This document shows positions 1 to 7,044 of a stretch of DNA of 19,007 nucleotides, piece by piece; the first letter of the stretch is position 1, and every line of letters starts with the position of its first letter. The stretch lies in the NCBI GenBank assembly GCA_012800805.1, contig JAAZIO010000116.1, forward strand, positions 1 to 19,007, written 5' to 3'. The notes beneath the pieces were generated by a model. That model was not told the DNA's origin. It worked only from the letters and a program-made list of their open reading frames with translations, and made no database searches. This stretch comes from Clostridiales bacterium. GTDB lineage: Bacteria > Bacillota > Clostridia > Christensenellales > CAG-917. Position numbers and translations under genes: made by a program.

Positions 1-12
1 AAAAAAAGGGTA

Positions 13-41
13 TTGACAAAAAAGCCGTATACAACTAAAAT
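13..41 (+). promoter_or_regulatory. Sigma-A-type promoter of the mreB-like pair
   Basis: TTGACA at 13-18 and TAAAAT at 36-41 are separated by exactly 17 bp, giving a full -35 match and a 5/6 -10 match. Transcription would start near 48 and leave a leader of about 138 nt before the first start codon at 186. Confidence 0.75.
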
Positions 42-47
42 AAAAAC

Positions 48-170
48 AGTTAATTTAGTTGGTGAACAACTTTATTGGTTGTGAGCCAATAAAAACCCTG
101 ATCCTAAATGGTTATGCGGCAGTAACCTCAAGAAACTAGGCGTCACAGGTTTTAAGTTCGGCAGAAACAT
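48..170 (+). promoter_or_regulatory. Foldable 5' leader of the mreB-like operon (candidate structured RNA)
   Basis: By eye the leader can form several stems: AGTTG 57-61 with CAACT 67-71; TTATTGG 72-78 with CCAATAA 86-92 (using some bases also needed by the next stem); and a nested set, 92-100 with 146-153 (8 pairs, C96 bulged), CCTA 103-106 with TAGG 137-140, and GGTTA 110-114 with TAACC 123-127. The ribosome binding site follows at 173-177. I do not recognise a known riboswitch class. The leader is unusually long and less AT-rich than the other non-coding DNA here, so a cis-regulatory RNA is possible but unproven. Confidence 0.4.
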
Positions 171-185
171 TTGGAGGAAATTTGT

Positions 186-1202
186 ATGGCAAAACAGAAA
201 GTTCAAGTCGGAATCGACCTTGGAACCGCGAATATACTTGTGTATATCGCAAAACATGGTATCGTATTCAACGAGCCCTCAGTTGTTGCCTATGACAGAC
301 AAACAAAAAGGTGCATTGCTTGCGGTCATAGCGCAAAGCTCATGATGGGTAAAGAACATGACAAAATTAAAGTAGTCAGACCGCTTGAGGGTGGCGTAGT
401 CGCTGACCTTGATGCGACGAGATCAATGCTCCAGTACATTTTCTCGAGACTGGACAAACTTGATATCGACTATGCTGGGTCTACGATTCTGCTCTGCTGC
501 CCGTCTGAAGTCACAGTTGTTGAGCGTGCCGCACTCATTCAGCTGGCTTACGACATGGGCGTAAGAGACGTATTTATCGAACAGGAAGTCAAAGCAGGCG
601 CTATCGGTGCGGGTATTGACATCTACAGCACGACCGGTTCGATGATAGTTGACATCGGCGGCGGTTCGTCGGATATAGGCGTTCTCGCTTGCGGCGACCT
701 CGTAGTTTGGGAATCCATAAGAGTTGCGGGTAACTACTTCGACAATGAGATTTCCAAGCACATCAAGCAAAACTATAACCTCCTCATCGGTGACAGAACC
801 GCTGAAAGAGTTAAGTTTGAACTTGCCACTCTCGCTCCCATAGCCGCGGGAATGGAAACTGAAATGCGTGTATCCGGTCGTCATCTCAGCTACGGCTTGC
901 CTTCCACGATAACGGTAAAGCAAGGCGAAATCAGAGAGATTATGCTCCGCGCGTTTGAGCGCATTAAGCACACAATTCTTGCTATTCTTGAGAAAACTCC
1001 GCCGGAACTCTCTGCGGATATTCTCCGAGACGGTATAGTCGTTAACGGTGGTGGCGCTTGCATCCCCGGAATTAAAGAGTATTTTGAGGCTGAGCTTGGA
1101 CTACCTTGCAGAATCTCTGACAACCCGCTTACTTCTATCGTAGAAGGCACGAAGTACCTTCTTAAGAACAGAGGTAACTACCTCGTAAAACCCCAAGACT
1201 AA
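186..1202 (+). CDS. mreB: MreB/Mbl-family actin homologue, first of a tandem pair
   Basis: Predicted cytoplasmic, membrane-associated bacterial actin that would polymerise on the inner membrane face and help position cell-wall synthesis. The 338-aa length is typical. The actin-fold nucleotide motifs are visible: phosphate-1 GIDLGTA at about residues 9-15, phosphate-2 VDIGGGSSD at about 155-163, and the adenosine motif NGGGACIPG at about 287-295. ATG 186 is chosen over the upstream in-frame TTG at 171 because GGAGG at 173-177 sits 8 nt before it. It differs from standard MreB: the usual IEEP-MAAAIG segment reads IEQEVKAGAIG, and GGGTTE reads GGGSSD. The next gene is a clear paralogue, 63 nt downstream and with no terminator between. 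No mreC or mreD is adjacent. The family call is firm; whether it replaces MreB, Mbl or MreBH is open. Confidence 0.9.
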   Translation: MAKQKVQVGIDLGTANILVYIAKHGIVFNEPSVVAYDRQTKRCIACGHSAKLMMGKEHDKIKVVRPLEGGVVADLDATRSMLQYIFSRLDKLDIDYAGSTILLCCPSEVTVVERAALIQLAYDMGVRDVFIEQEVKAGAIGAGIDIYSTTGSMIVDIGGGSSDIGVLACGDLVVWESIRVAGNYFDNEISKHIKQNYNLLIGDRTAERVKFELATLAPIAAGMETEMRVSGRHLSYGLPSTITVKQGEIREIMLRAFERIKHTILAILEKTPPELSADILRDGIVVNGGGACIPGIKEYFEAELGLPCRISDNPLTSIVEGTKYLLKNRGNYLVKPQD

Positions 1203-1265
1203 TTTAATTAATTAATTATTTAGTACATTTGCCTAGGGAGTGAATGTATGAGAAAAGGAGATGTT

Positions 1266-2309
1266 ATGAAAAAGAAATTTGATTTCGTTGTACCACAAAC
1301 TCAAGACAAGAATAAGAAAATCGGTATCGGTATCGACCTTGGTACCACCAACCTTCTTGTTTACGTTCAAGGACATGGTATCATTTTCAATGAGCCCTCG
1401 GTCGTCGCTTTCGACATCGAAACAGGCGAAGTCATTGCCGGCGGTCATGACGCTTATCAAATGATCGGCAAGACCCACAGCAAGATTAAAGTCTGCAGAC
1501 CTCTCCGTGAAGGCGTTATCTCCGACATGGAAGCTGCGAAGGCTCTGTTAAGATACGTATTCTCAAGAGTTAGCAACCTCAAGAATATACAAAACGCGCT
1601 CTGCCTCATCTGCTGCCCGTCCGAAGTTACCCAAATTGAAAGAGAAGCCATGAAGCAACTCGCCTTTGAAATGGGTATCGCCGACGTGTTCATCGAAGAG
1701 GAAATCAAAGCGGGCGCCATCGGCTCCGGCAACGACATCTACAGCGCAACAGCTATCATGGTCGTTGACGTCGGCGGCGGCACAACCGACGTAGGCGTTC
1801 TCTCACTCGGTGACGTAGTTCTTTCGCAATCCATCAGAATTGCCGGTAACTACATCGACAATGAGATCATCAAGTATGTCCACAAGAACCACAACCTCGT
1901 TATCGGACCTATGACCGCTGAAAAGGTTAAGAAAGAGCTCATCACGCTCTATGCCGATGATGACAGAACCATGAGAGTTTGCGGCCGTGACCTTATGAAA
2001 GGTATCCCCTCATCAACCGAAATCAACTCTCAGGAAATCAGAATGGTCGTTCTGCCCGTTATGGCTGAAGTCGTTAGCGTAATCAGAAACGTTCTCGAGA
2101 TTACTCCTCCCGAACTTTCTGCTGACCTCGTTGACAACGGCATCATCATCGACGGCGGCGGCGCTCTCATCCCCGGCCTCAAGGAGTTCTTGGAAGAAGC
2201 TATCCAGCTCCCCGTCGAGATCAGCGCCAATCCTCTTACCGCGGTTGTCGAAGGAACGAAAGTTCTGCTCAAGAACAGAGGTTACTACCTTATCAATCCG
2301 GTGGACTAA
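1266..2309 (+). CDS. mreB: MreB/Mbl-family actin homologue, second of the pair
   Basis: A second bacterial actin, 347 aa, colinear with the preceding gene almost to the last residue; both end in LLKNRG followed by YL and a P-x-D terminus. Nucleotide motifs are GIDLGTT (about residues 22-28), VDVGGGTTD (about 167-175) and DGGGALIPG near the C-terminus. It shares the departures from standard MreB seen in its neighbour: IEEEIKAGAIG lacks the usual proline and the phosphate-2 motif ends in D, not E. ATG 1266 follows AAAGGAG (1254-1260) by 5 nt; an in-frame ATG at 1248 with GGGAG at 1236-1240 is nearly as good and would add 6 residues. Codons strongly favour C-ending ATC, CTC, GAC and AAC, suggesting high expression. 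It is probably cotranscribed with the first copy and is followed by a strong terminator. Confidence 0.92.
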   Translation: MKKKFDFVVPQTQDKNKKIGIGIDLGTTNLLVYVQGHGIIFNEPSVVAFDIETGEVIAGGHDAYQMIGKTHSKIKVCRPLREGVISDMEAAKALLRYVFSRVSNLKNIQNALCLICCPSEVTQIEREAMKQLAFEMGIADVFIEEEIKAGAIGSGNDIYSATAIMVVDVGGGTTDVGVLSLGDVVLSQSIRIAGNYIDNEIIKYVHKNHNLVIGPMTAEKVKKELITLYADDDRTMRVCGRDLMKGIPSSTEINSQEIRMVVLPVMAEVVSVIRNVLEITPPELSADLVDNGIIIDGGGALIPGLKEFLEEAIQLPVEISANPLTAVVEGTKVLLKNRGYYLINPVD

Positions 2310-2333
2310 TCGCCATACGAATTGTCCAAGCTC

Positions 2334-2369
2334 AAGCGCGCCTCTTATGGAGGCGCGCTTATTTTATTT
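2334..2369 (+). terminator. Rho-independent terminator of the mreB-like operon
   Basis: AAGCGCGCCTC at 2334-2344 pairs perfectly with GAGGCGCGCTT at 2350-2360 (11 bp, 5-nt loop), followed by the T-rich tract TTATTTTATTT. It lies 24 nt after the stop codon at 2309. Confidence 0.93.
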
Positions 2370-2454
2370 GAATTGTTTCCAAATTTTGTAAATAAGAACT
2401 AGATAAATAAGATTGCGGTATAATAACTTATTTTTCGAAAAGGTTTACTAAATC

Positions 2455-2598
2455 GTAACAGCTACCTTTTTCAATAACCCATACTTTAAATGTAACAGCT
2501 GCATTTTTCAATAACCCATACTTTGAATGTAACAGCTGCATTTTTCAATAACCCAAGCTTTATGTAATAGCTGCATTTTTCAATAACCCACATATTAT
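2455..2598. repeat. Four tandem copies of a 35-37 bp repeat
   Basis: Copies start at 2455, 2492, 2529 and 2564, with lengths 37, 37, 35 and 35. Each opens with GTAACAGCTGCATTTTTC or a 1-3 base variant and continues with AATAACCCA. The first ~27 bp is strongly conserved and only the last 8-10 bp varies. The variable part is far too short for CRISPR spacers, so this is a minisatellite-like array. CAGCTG inside the core is a palindrome. No further copy was seen elsewhere in the window. Confidence 0.9.
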
Positions 2599-2977
2599 GG
2601 TAAATACTCTGAATTTAAAAAGGACAAGACTAGGATTGTTTAATTGTTTTGTGTAATAGATATTTAAATAGCTTTTCACATATTGATTAGATAAGGGTTC
2701 GTATAGATAAGGTTTCTAGAGACAATGGTTTAAATAAGATTAATCAGATTTAAGCGGATAAGCAATTTATGATTTTTTCAATCATTTTTAAAGACATTAT
2801 TTAAATCAATAGCTTTTGCGTTTTAGTTTCAAAATATCGATAAAGTAAATAATGGCTGGACTTGCTTAATATGAACAATTTAAACTAAAAACTGCGATAG
2901 TGCCGAACAGTCAGCCGGTGAAAAAAACAGAGATAGCTCAAGCATTTTTCTTTGTGATTTAAATTATTAAAAAGTTA

Positions 2978-3053
2978 TTGACAAAAATTAAAATTCGATT
3001 AGTAAAAAAATGGAAATGTCGCTAAAATTTAGTTTGCCTTTGCGGCATTTTTT
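2978..3053 (+). promoter_or_regulatory. Isolated -35 box followed by a terminator-like hairpin
   Basis: TTGACA at 2978-2983 is a full -35 match, but the best -10 (TAGTAA, 3000-3005, 16 bp spacing) is poor. Directly behind it AAATGTCGC (3014-3022) pairs with GCGGCATTT (3042-3050), 9 pairs with one G-T wobble, and the arm runs into TTTTTT (3048-3053). This may be a very short transcription unit or a chance arrangement in AT-rich DNA. Confidence 0.25.
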
Positions 3054-3275
3054 GCACTCGTGAGAACGGGTTTATAATTTGTAAAAAACAAATGAAAAGT
3101 GAGCAGGCTAATAAAATAGAATTTGTAGAGTAGGCAGGTTCGCAAAGGAAAAATTTAAAGGAAAAGAAATACAAGTTTTTAAATTAAATATCATTAAAGA
3201 TTTTTATTAAATTTTAGTAATATAAATAATGCAATCTCTTTAAATAGTTAAATTCATTAGTATGATCATGTAAAC

Positions 3276-3411
3276 GATTTTCTATAGTGGAAAAGTTTAA
3301 AAAATAAAGCGTAATTTAAAAATTTTTTCATTTCCATTAATCTGATTTTCTCTAGCGTAAAGATTAAAAATAAAAGCGTAATTAAAAAGTTTTCCATTTC
3401 CATAAAGAAAA
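3276..3411. repeat. Degenerate tandem duplication, about 67 bp unit
   Basis: The segment beginning GATTTTCTATAG at 3276 is repeated imperfectly from GATTTTCTCTAG at 3344. Landmarks recur at offsets of 66-68 bp: AAGCGTAATT at about 3308 and 3375, and CATTTCCAT at 3329 and 3395. Small indels separate the copies. Confidence 0.75.
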
Positions 3412-3475
3412 CACTTTTTATATCCATACTATAATCACGGAAAGCAACAGTTGACGAATAATGGAAGATTTTGTA

Positions 3476-3504
3476 TTGCAGTTTTAGAATCTTAATGATA
3501 TAAT
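3476..3504 (+). promoter_or_regulatory. Promoter of the dehydrogenase-malic enzyme operon
   Basis: A perfect TATAAT at 3499-3504 with a weak -35, TTGCAG at 3476-3481, spaced by 17 bp. Transcription would begin near 3511, about 30 nt before the start codon. The weak -35 may mean that an activator contributes. Confidence 0.6.
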
Positions 3505-3541
3505 ATGAAAAAAATTTAAAGTATAAAAGGAGAATCAGCAA

Positions 3542-4648
3542 ATGCCTGCGATGTATCTTGATTGGAAGACCGCATACGCTTATGTAACGGATGCGTTTGT
3601 AGCTTTGGGCGTTCCCCGCGAGGACGCCGAAATCTGCGCCGATGTGTTGCTCGAGTCCGATAAACGCGGTATCGAATCACACGGTGTTAACCGTTTCAAA
3701 CCCATTTATATCGATCGTATCAAAGAGGGTATTCAAAACCCCGTAACCAACTTCGAAATCGTTAAAGAAACCCCCACGACCGCCGTTGTCGACGGACATG
3801 ACGGAATGGGCCAGGTTATCGGTTACAAGGCAATGAAGCTCGCCATGGAAAAGGCCAAGAAATACGGCATGGGCATGGTGGCGGTCAGAAATTCCACACA
3901 CTACGGTATTGCAGGCTATTATGCCTCGATGTGCACCAAAGAAGGCATGATTGGAATCACGGGCACAAACGCCAGACCTTCAATCGCCCCCACCTTTGGC
4001 GTTGAAAATATGCTTGGCACCAACCCGCTTACTTTCGGATTCCCCACCGACGAAGAATTTGACTTCATTTTGGACTGCGCGACCTCAATCACTCAGCGCG
4101 GTAAAATCGAGTATTATTCAAGAATCGGAAAAGAGACGCCCGCCGGCATGGTTATCGGTGAGGACGGCTCTGCCAGAACCGACACAGACCAGATTCTTAT
4201 AGACCTCAACAAGGGCAAGGCGGCGCTCGCTCCCCTCGGCGGAATAGGCGAGGAGATGGGCGGATACAAGGGTTACGGCTATGCCACCGTCGTTGAAATC
4301 CTTTCGGCGGCGCTTCAGTCGGGCAACTTCCTTAAGATGCTCTCCGGAATCGGACCCAACGGCGAGAAAGTGCCCTACCACCTCGGCCACTTCTTTATCG
4401 CTATCGACACCAACGCCTTTATGGGTGAAAAAGAGTTCAGAAAGACCGCCGGTGACATACTCCGCGCGCTCCGCGCTTCCAGAAAAGCTCCCGGCGAGGA
4501 CAGAATCTACACCGCCGGCGAAAAAGAGTGGCTTGTATGGCAAGAGAGAAAAGATAAGGGCGTTCCGATAAACGAAGCCGTTCAGAAAGAAATGAGCGCC
4601 GTCCGCGACGCATACAACCTCAACTACGTGTTTCCGTGGGAGAAATAA
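3542..4648 (+). CDS. Ldh2-family malate/L-lactate-type dehydrogenase
   Basis: Predicted cytoplasmic NAD(P)-dependent 2-hydroxyacid oxidoreductase of the Ldh2/YlbC/YiaK/ComC family, which is unrelated to Rossmann-type malate dehydrogenases. Family signatures are clear: RGIESHGVNRF (about residues 42-52, with H47), NSTHYGIAGYYA (about 117-128, with H120), TNARPSIAPTFG with NMLGTNPLTFGFP, LDCATS, and the glycine-rich GYKGYGYATVVEIL. At 368 aa it is slightly longer than most relatives (about 330-360). ATG 3542 follows AGGAG (3528-3532) by 9 nt. Substrate cannot be read from sequence because the family uses malate, lactate, ureidoglycolate, sulfolactate and diketogulonate. The malic enzyme gene 2 nt after its stop codon suggests malate/oxaloacetate chemistry. 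Confidence 0.88.
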   Translation: MPAMYLDWKTAYAYVTDAFVALGVPREDAEICADVLLESDKRGIESHGVNRFKPIYIDRIKEGIQNPVTNFEIVKETPTTAVVDGHDGMGQVIGYKAMKLAMEKAKKYGMGMVAVRNSTHYGIAGYYASMCTKEGMIGITGTNARPSIAPTFGVENMLGTNPLTFGFPTDEEFDFILDCATSITQRGKIEYYSRIGKETPAGMVIGEDGSARTDTDQILIDLNKGKAALAPLGGIGEEMGGYKGYGYATVVEILSAALQSGNFLKMLSGIGPNGEKVPYHLGHFFIAIDTNAFMGEKEFRKTAGDILRALRASRKAPGEDRIYTAGEKEWLVWQERKDKGVPINEAVQKEMSAVRDAYNLNYVFPWEK

Positions 4649-4650
4649 GT

Positions 4651-5820
4651 ATGGATTTTCTTAGCGAATCGTTAAAAAAACACTATGAATGGAAAGGCAA
4701 AATAGAGATGGTGCCGAGAGCCAGCGTAAAGACGAGGGAAGAACTCTCGCTCGCTTACACTCCCGGCGTAGCTCAGGCTTGCCTTGAAATCAAAAAAGAT
4801 ATAAACAAGTCCTATGAGCTTACAAGGCGTTGGAATACGGTTGCCGTCGTAACCGACGGAACCGCGGTTTTGGGCCTTGGCGACATTGGCCCCGAAGCGG
4901 GCATGCCCGTTATGGAAGGAAAGTGCGTGCTCTTTAAGGCTTTCGGCGGAGTGGACGCAATTCCGCTTTGCATCAAGTCTAAAGATGTTGACGACATTGT
5001 CCGCACAGTTCAATTGCTTTCGGGCTCTTTCGGTGGCGTAAACCTTGAGGATATCGGCGCCCCCCGCTGCTTTGAGGTTGAACGCAGGCTCAAAGAGTGC
5101 ACGGACATTCCCATTTTCCACGACGACCAGCACGGCACGGCTATCATCGTTCTTGCCGCCGTCATTAACGCGCTCAAGGTTGTAAACAAGAAAATCGAAA
5201 ACTGCGTAGTAGCCATGAGCGGAGCGGGCGCGGCGGGCACGGCAATCGCAAAACTTCTTTTGCAGCTTGGTCCGAAAGATATCATAATGACCGATATCAA
5301 CGGCATCATCTGCAGGGGGGTAAACGAGCCCAAAGGAAACGAGGAAATCGCCTACCTTACAAATAAAAACTGCGTAAAAGGCACACTGAAGGATGCCATG
5401 GTCGGCGCTGACATATTTATAGGCGTAAGCGCGCCCAACATCGTCACAAAGGAAATGGTTGAGTCCATGGCTAAAGACGCTATAGTTTTTGCTATGGCAA
5501 ACCCCATCCCCGAAATCATGCCCGACCTCGCAAAGGAAGCGGGCGCGAAAGTCTTGGGAACAGGCAGAAGCGATTATCCCAACCAGATAAACAATGTGCT
5601 TGCGTTCCCCGGTGTGTTCCGCGGAGCTCTTGATGTAAGGGCAAGCGACATCAACGAGGAGATGAAGATAGCTGCAGCCAAAGCGCTTGCGGAGCTTGTG
5701 TCGGACAGCGAACTGAATGCCGATTACATCCTGCCCAAGGCATTCGACGAAAGAGTTGGCCCCGCGGTCGCAAAAGCGGTTGCGGAAGCGGCCAGAGCAA
5801 CAGGAGTGGCCAGAATATAA
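4651..5820 (+). CDS. Malic enzyme (oxaloacetate-decorboxylating-type, NAD(P)-dependent)
   Basis: Predicted to convert malate to pyruvate and CO2 with reduction of NAD(P). The 389-aa size fits the short bacterial class. Visible motifs: LAYTPGVA (about residues 34-41, containing Y36), [17 protein letters not shown] with K91, [10 protein letters not shown] at about 155-164 (metal-binding acidic residues), and the dinucleotide fold GAGAAG (191-196) followed by the acidic TDINGII (D215), more in line with NAD than NADP. The N-terminal and NAD-binding halves are complete, with no C-terminal phosphotransacetylase domain. ATG 4651 is preferred over an upstream in-frame GTG at 4636 because GGGAG (4638-4642) lies 8 nt before it. 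The gap from the dehydrogenase is only 2 nt, so the two are surely cotranscribed and may be translationally coupled. Confidence 0.93.
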   Translation: MDFLSESLKKHYEWKGKIEMVPRASVKTREELSLAYTPGVAQACLEIKKDINKSYELTRRWNTVAVVTDGTAVLGLGDIGPEAGMPVMEGKCVLFKAFGGVDAIPLCIKSKDVDDIVRTVQLLSGSFGGVNLEDIGAPRCFEVERRLKECTDIPIFHDDQHGTAIIVLAAVINALKVVNKKIENCVVAMSGAGAAGTAIAKLLLQLGPKDIIMTDINGIICRGVNEPKGNEEIAYLTNKNCVKGTLKDAMVGADIFIGVSAPNIVTKEMVESMAKDAIVFAMANPIPEIMPDLAKEAGAKVLGTGRSDYPNQINNVLAFPGVFRGALDVRASDINEEMKIAAAKALAELVSDSELNADYILPKAFDERVGPAVAKAVAEAARATGVARI

Positions 5821-5831
5821 ACTTGTAAACG

Positions 5832-5862
5832 ACATCCTCCCCAAGCGGGAGGATGTTCTTTT
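5832..5862 (+). terminator. Rho-independent terminator after the malic enzyme gene
   Basis: ACATCCTCCC (5832-5841) pairs perfectly with GGGAGGATGT (5847-5856), 10 bp with a 5-nt loop, followed by TCTTTT. It begins 12 nt after the stop codon. Confidence 0.92.
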
Positions 5863-5896
5863 ACATTTTAACTAATTGACAATATTAAATAATATG

Positions 5897-5925
5897 TTGA
5901 CAAATATGTAAACATATAACATAAT
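5897..5925 (+). promoter_or_regulatory. Promoter of the membrane-anchored protein gene
   Basis: TTGACA at 5897-5902 and CATAAT at 5920-5925 with a 17 bp spacer. A second TTGACA at 5876-5881, 21 bp upstream, has no usable -10 at the proper distance. Transcription would start near 5932, about 32 nt before the ATG. Confidence 0.75.
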
Positions 5926-5963
5926 ATATATAAAAGCGGAGATATTCCGTGTGGAGGAGAAAG

Positions 5964-6926
5964 ATGGCAAGAAGAAAACTGGGCTGCATACTGGGACCTA
6001 TTATAACGCTGATAGTCGTAATAGCCGTAATCGGCATAGCCGCCGCGGTAGTGCTTAACATGACGCCCGATAAACTGGGCTTTGCGGATAAGCCGATATT
6101 TAACGGGCAAAGCTTAAGGGATATGGGGCTTGCGGATGTCAAAATCAAGGACTTTTTTAGTCTGATAAAATCGCTCATGAAGCCCAATGAGGGCGAGATT
6201 GTAAAAAACGCATATAATCCAGAGCAGGAGAGCGGAAACGCAAAGAACGCAATTACCGCAGGAGGCTCCAACCTTCAGCCCGACGAGAGCGGAAATGTGG
6301 ACTACACTCTGCTGCTTGATACCTCTCTTACATATGACAACAATTACAGAATAGTCTACAACGACACAACGCTTGCCTATATTTTTGATACAATGGTTCA
6401 GCAGGCCTCGGGAAAGGCGGAAGAGGGTCTTGAATTTATAAAGAGCATAAACGCAAGAATAAACGAGGTATCCATAACAGGTTTTGGCAACAACGCAAAG
6501 CTCAGAATTGTCATGTCGTCGGATATCGGAATGTTTTCTAAAGAGATTAAAGACAAGCTTGGGGCGGCCGGCTCGTTTATAAGCATACCCGATAAAATAT
6601 TTATAGTTTGCTACTATGATATGGGAGCGGGCAGTGACGGCAAGGTGACGCTAGAGGGTGTTAGCATAAAGATAAACGACACCGATAACTTGATGGCGGA
6701 CGCGATATTTGCTTTCCTTTCCTCAAAGGCTGATGTGGAATCGGGCGCGGGCCGTGACATTGTCAGCCAAAAGATAGCCGAAGCCTTTACGACCATTGTC
6801 GGAAACCTCGGCGATGTGGGCGAGGCCGAGGCCAATGCCCAAGGCGTTGTTACGGGCGCCATTACGCTTGGCCCGTCGGGAATCGCAGAGCATAAAATAG
6901 TAATTATCACAAAAACAAGCATCTGA
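5964..6926 (+). CDS. Membrane-anchored extracytoplasmic protein of unknown function
   Basis: I do not recognise the family. The 320-aa protein starts with a basic stretch (MARRK) and one hydrophobic segment at about residues 7-31, consistent with an uncleaved N-terminal anchor and an N-in, C-out topology. The remaining ~290 residues are mixed alpha/beta in character with no cysteines near the membrane boundary and no catalytic signature I can name. A loose resemblance in layout to YpmS-type proteins (one anchor plus a secreted domain) is a guess only. ATG 5964 is chosen over GTG 5949 because GGAGG (5953-5957) precedes it by 6 nt. It is monocistronic, with its own good promoter and strong terminator. 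Confidence 0.8.
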   Translation: MARRKLGCILGPIITLIVVIAVIGIAAAVVLNMTPDKLGFADKPIFNGQSLRDMGLADVKIKDFFSLIKSLMKPNEGEIVKNAYNPEQESGNAKNAITAGGSNLQPDESGNVDYTLLLDTSLTYDNNYRIVYNDTTLAYIFDTMVQQASGKAEEGLEFIKSINARINEVSITGFGNNAKLRIVMSSDIGMFSKEIKDKLGAAGSFISIPDKIFIVCYYDMGAGSDGKVTLEGVSIKINDTDNLMADAIFAFLSSKADVESGAGRDIVSQKIAEAFTTIVGNLGDVGEAEANAQGVVTGAITLGPSGIAEHKIVIITKTSI

Positions 6927-6952
6927 AAAACAAATAAACAAACAACCGATAT

Positions 6953-6977
6953 AACTCCGCCTTAAGGCGGAGTTTTT
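6953..6977 (+). terminator. Rho-independent terminator after the membrane-anchored protein gene
   Basis: AACTCCGCC (6953-6961) pairs perfectly with GGCGGAGTT (6966-6974), 9 bp with a TTAA loop, running into TTTTT. Confidence 0.93.
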
Positions 6978-6982
6978 CATTG

Positions 6983-7011
6983 TTGACACCTCTTTTTTGA
7001 TAGGCTATAAT
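6983..7011 (+). promoter_or_regulatory. Perfect-consensus promoter of the GtrA-like gene
   Basis: TTGACA at 6983-6988, a 17 bp spacer and TATAAT at 7006-7011 match the sigma-A consensus at all 12 positions. It starts only 6 nt after the T-tract of the preceding terminator. The expected start site is near 7018. Confidence 0.92.
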
Positions 7012-7044
7012 TTTAAAGTATTCATTTAGAGAGGTTACCTAAAG

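Larger units (their letters stand above)
2371..3541. other. AT-rich gap without a convincing gene
   Basis: About 1.17 kb with no credible coding sequence on either strand. The line 2761-2820 has 13 G or C in 60, against 40 in 60 for a line inside the next operon (4201-4260). It contains the tandem repeats at 2455-2598 and 3276-3411, a consensus -35 box with a hairpin behind it at 2978-3053, an isolated TATAAT at 2419-2424 with no usable -35 box, and the promoter of the next gene at its right end. No tRNA, rRNA or known ncRNA signature was recognised. Confidence 0.7.

Noticed and set aside
48..185. c-di-AMP (ydaO) riboswitch in the mreB leader
   Set aside because: Only a vague resemblance in a short stretch near 117-143; the leader seems too short and the conserved core motifs I would expect are not evident, so I kept it as an unclassified foldable leader.
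423..971. Minus-strand 182-aa open frame inside the first mreB-like gene
   Set aside because: Antisense shadow with no promoter, ribosome site or recognisable domain.
2400..2430. Promoter at TATAAT 2419-2424 driving the repeat array
   Set aside because: There is no -35 box at a workable distance and no extended -10 TG; isolated TATAAT matches are expected in AT-rich DNA.
2455..2598. CRISPR array
   Set aside because: The variable segments are only 8-10 bp and resemble one another, and no cas genes are nearby; the period of 35-37 bp fits a tandem repeat.
3266..3541. Minus-strand 91-aa open frame with an internal ~22-residue repeat
   Set aside because: It starts at TTG with no ribosome site, lies in AT-rich DNA, has a low-complexity Phe/Leu/Lys composition, and its peptide repeat simply mirrors the ~67 bp DNA duplication.
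4672..5844. Minus-strand 390-aa open frame opposite the malic enzyme gene
   Set aside because: It is a shadow of the malic enzyme: the plus-strand frame has all family motifs, while the minus frame is Cys/His/Arg-rich, has no recognisable domain and covers the terminator region.
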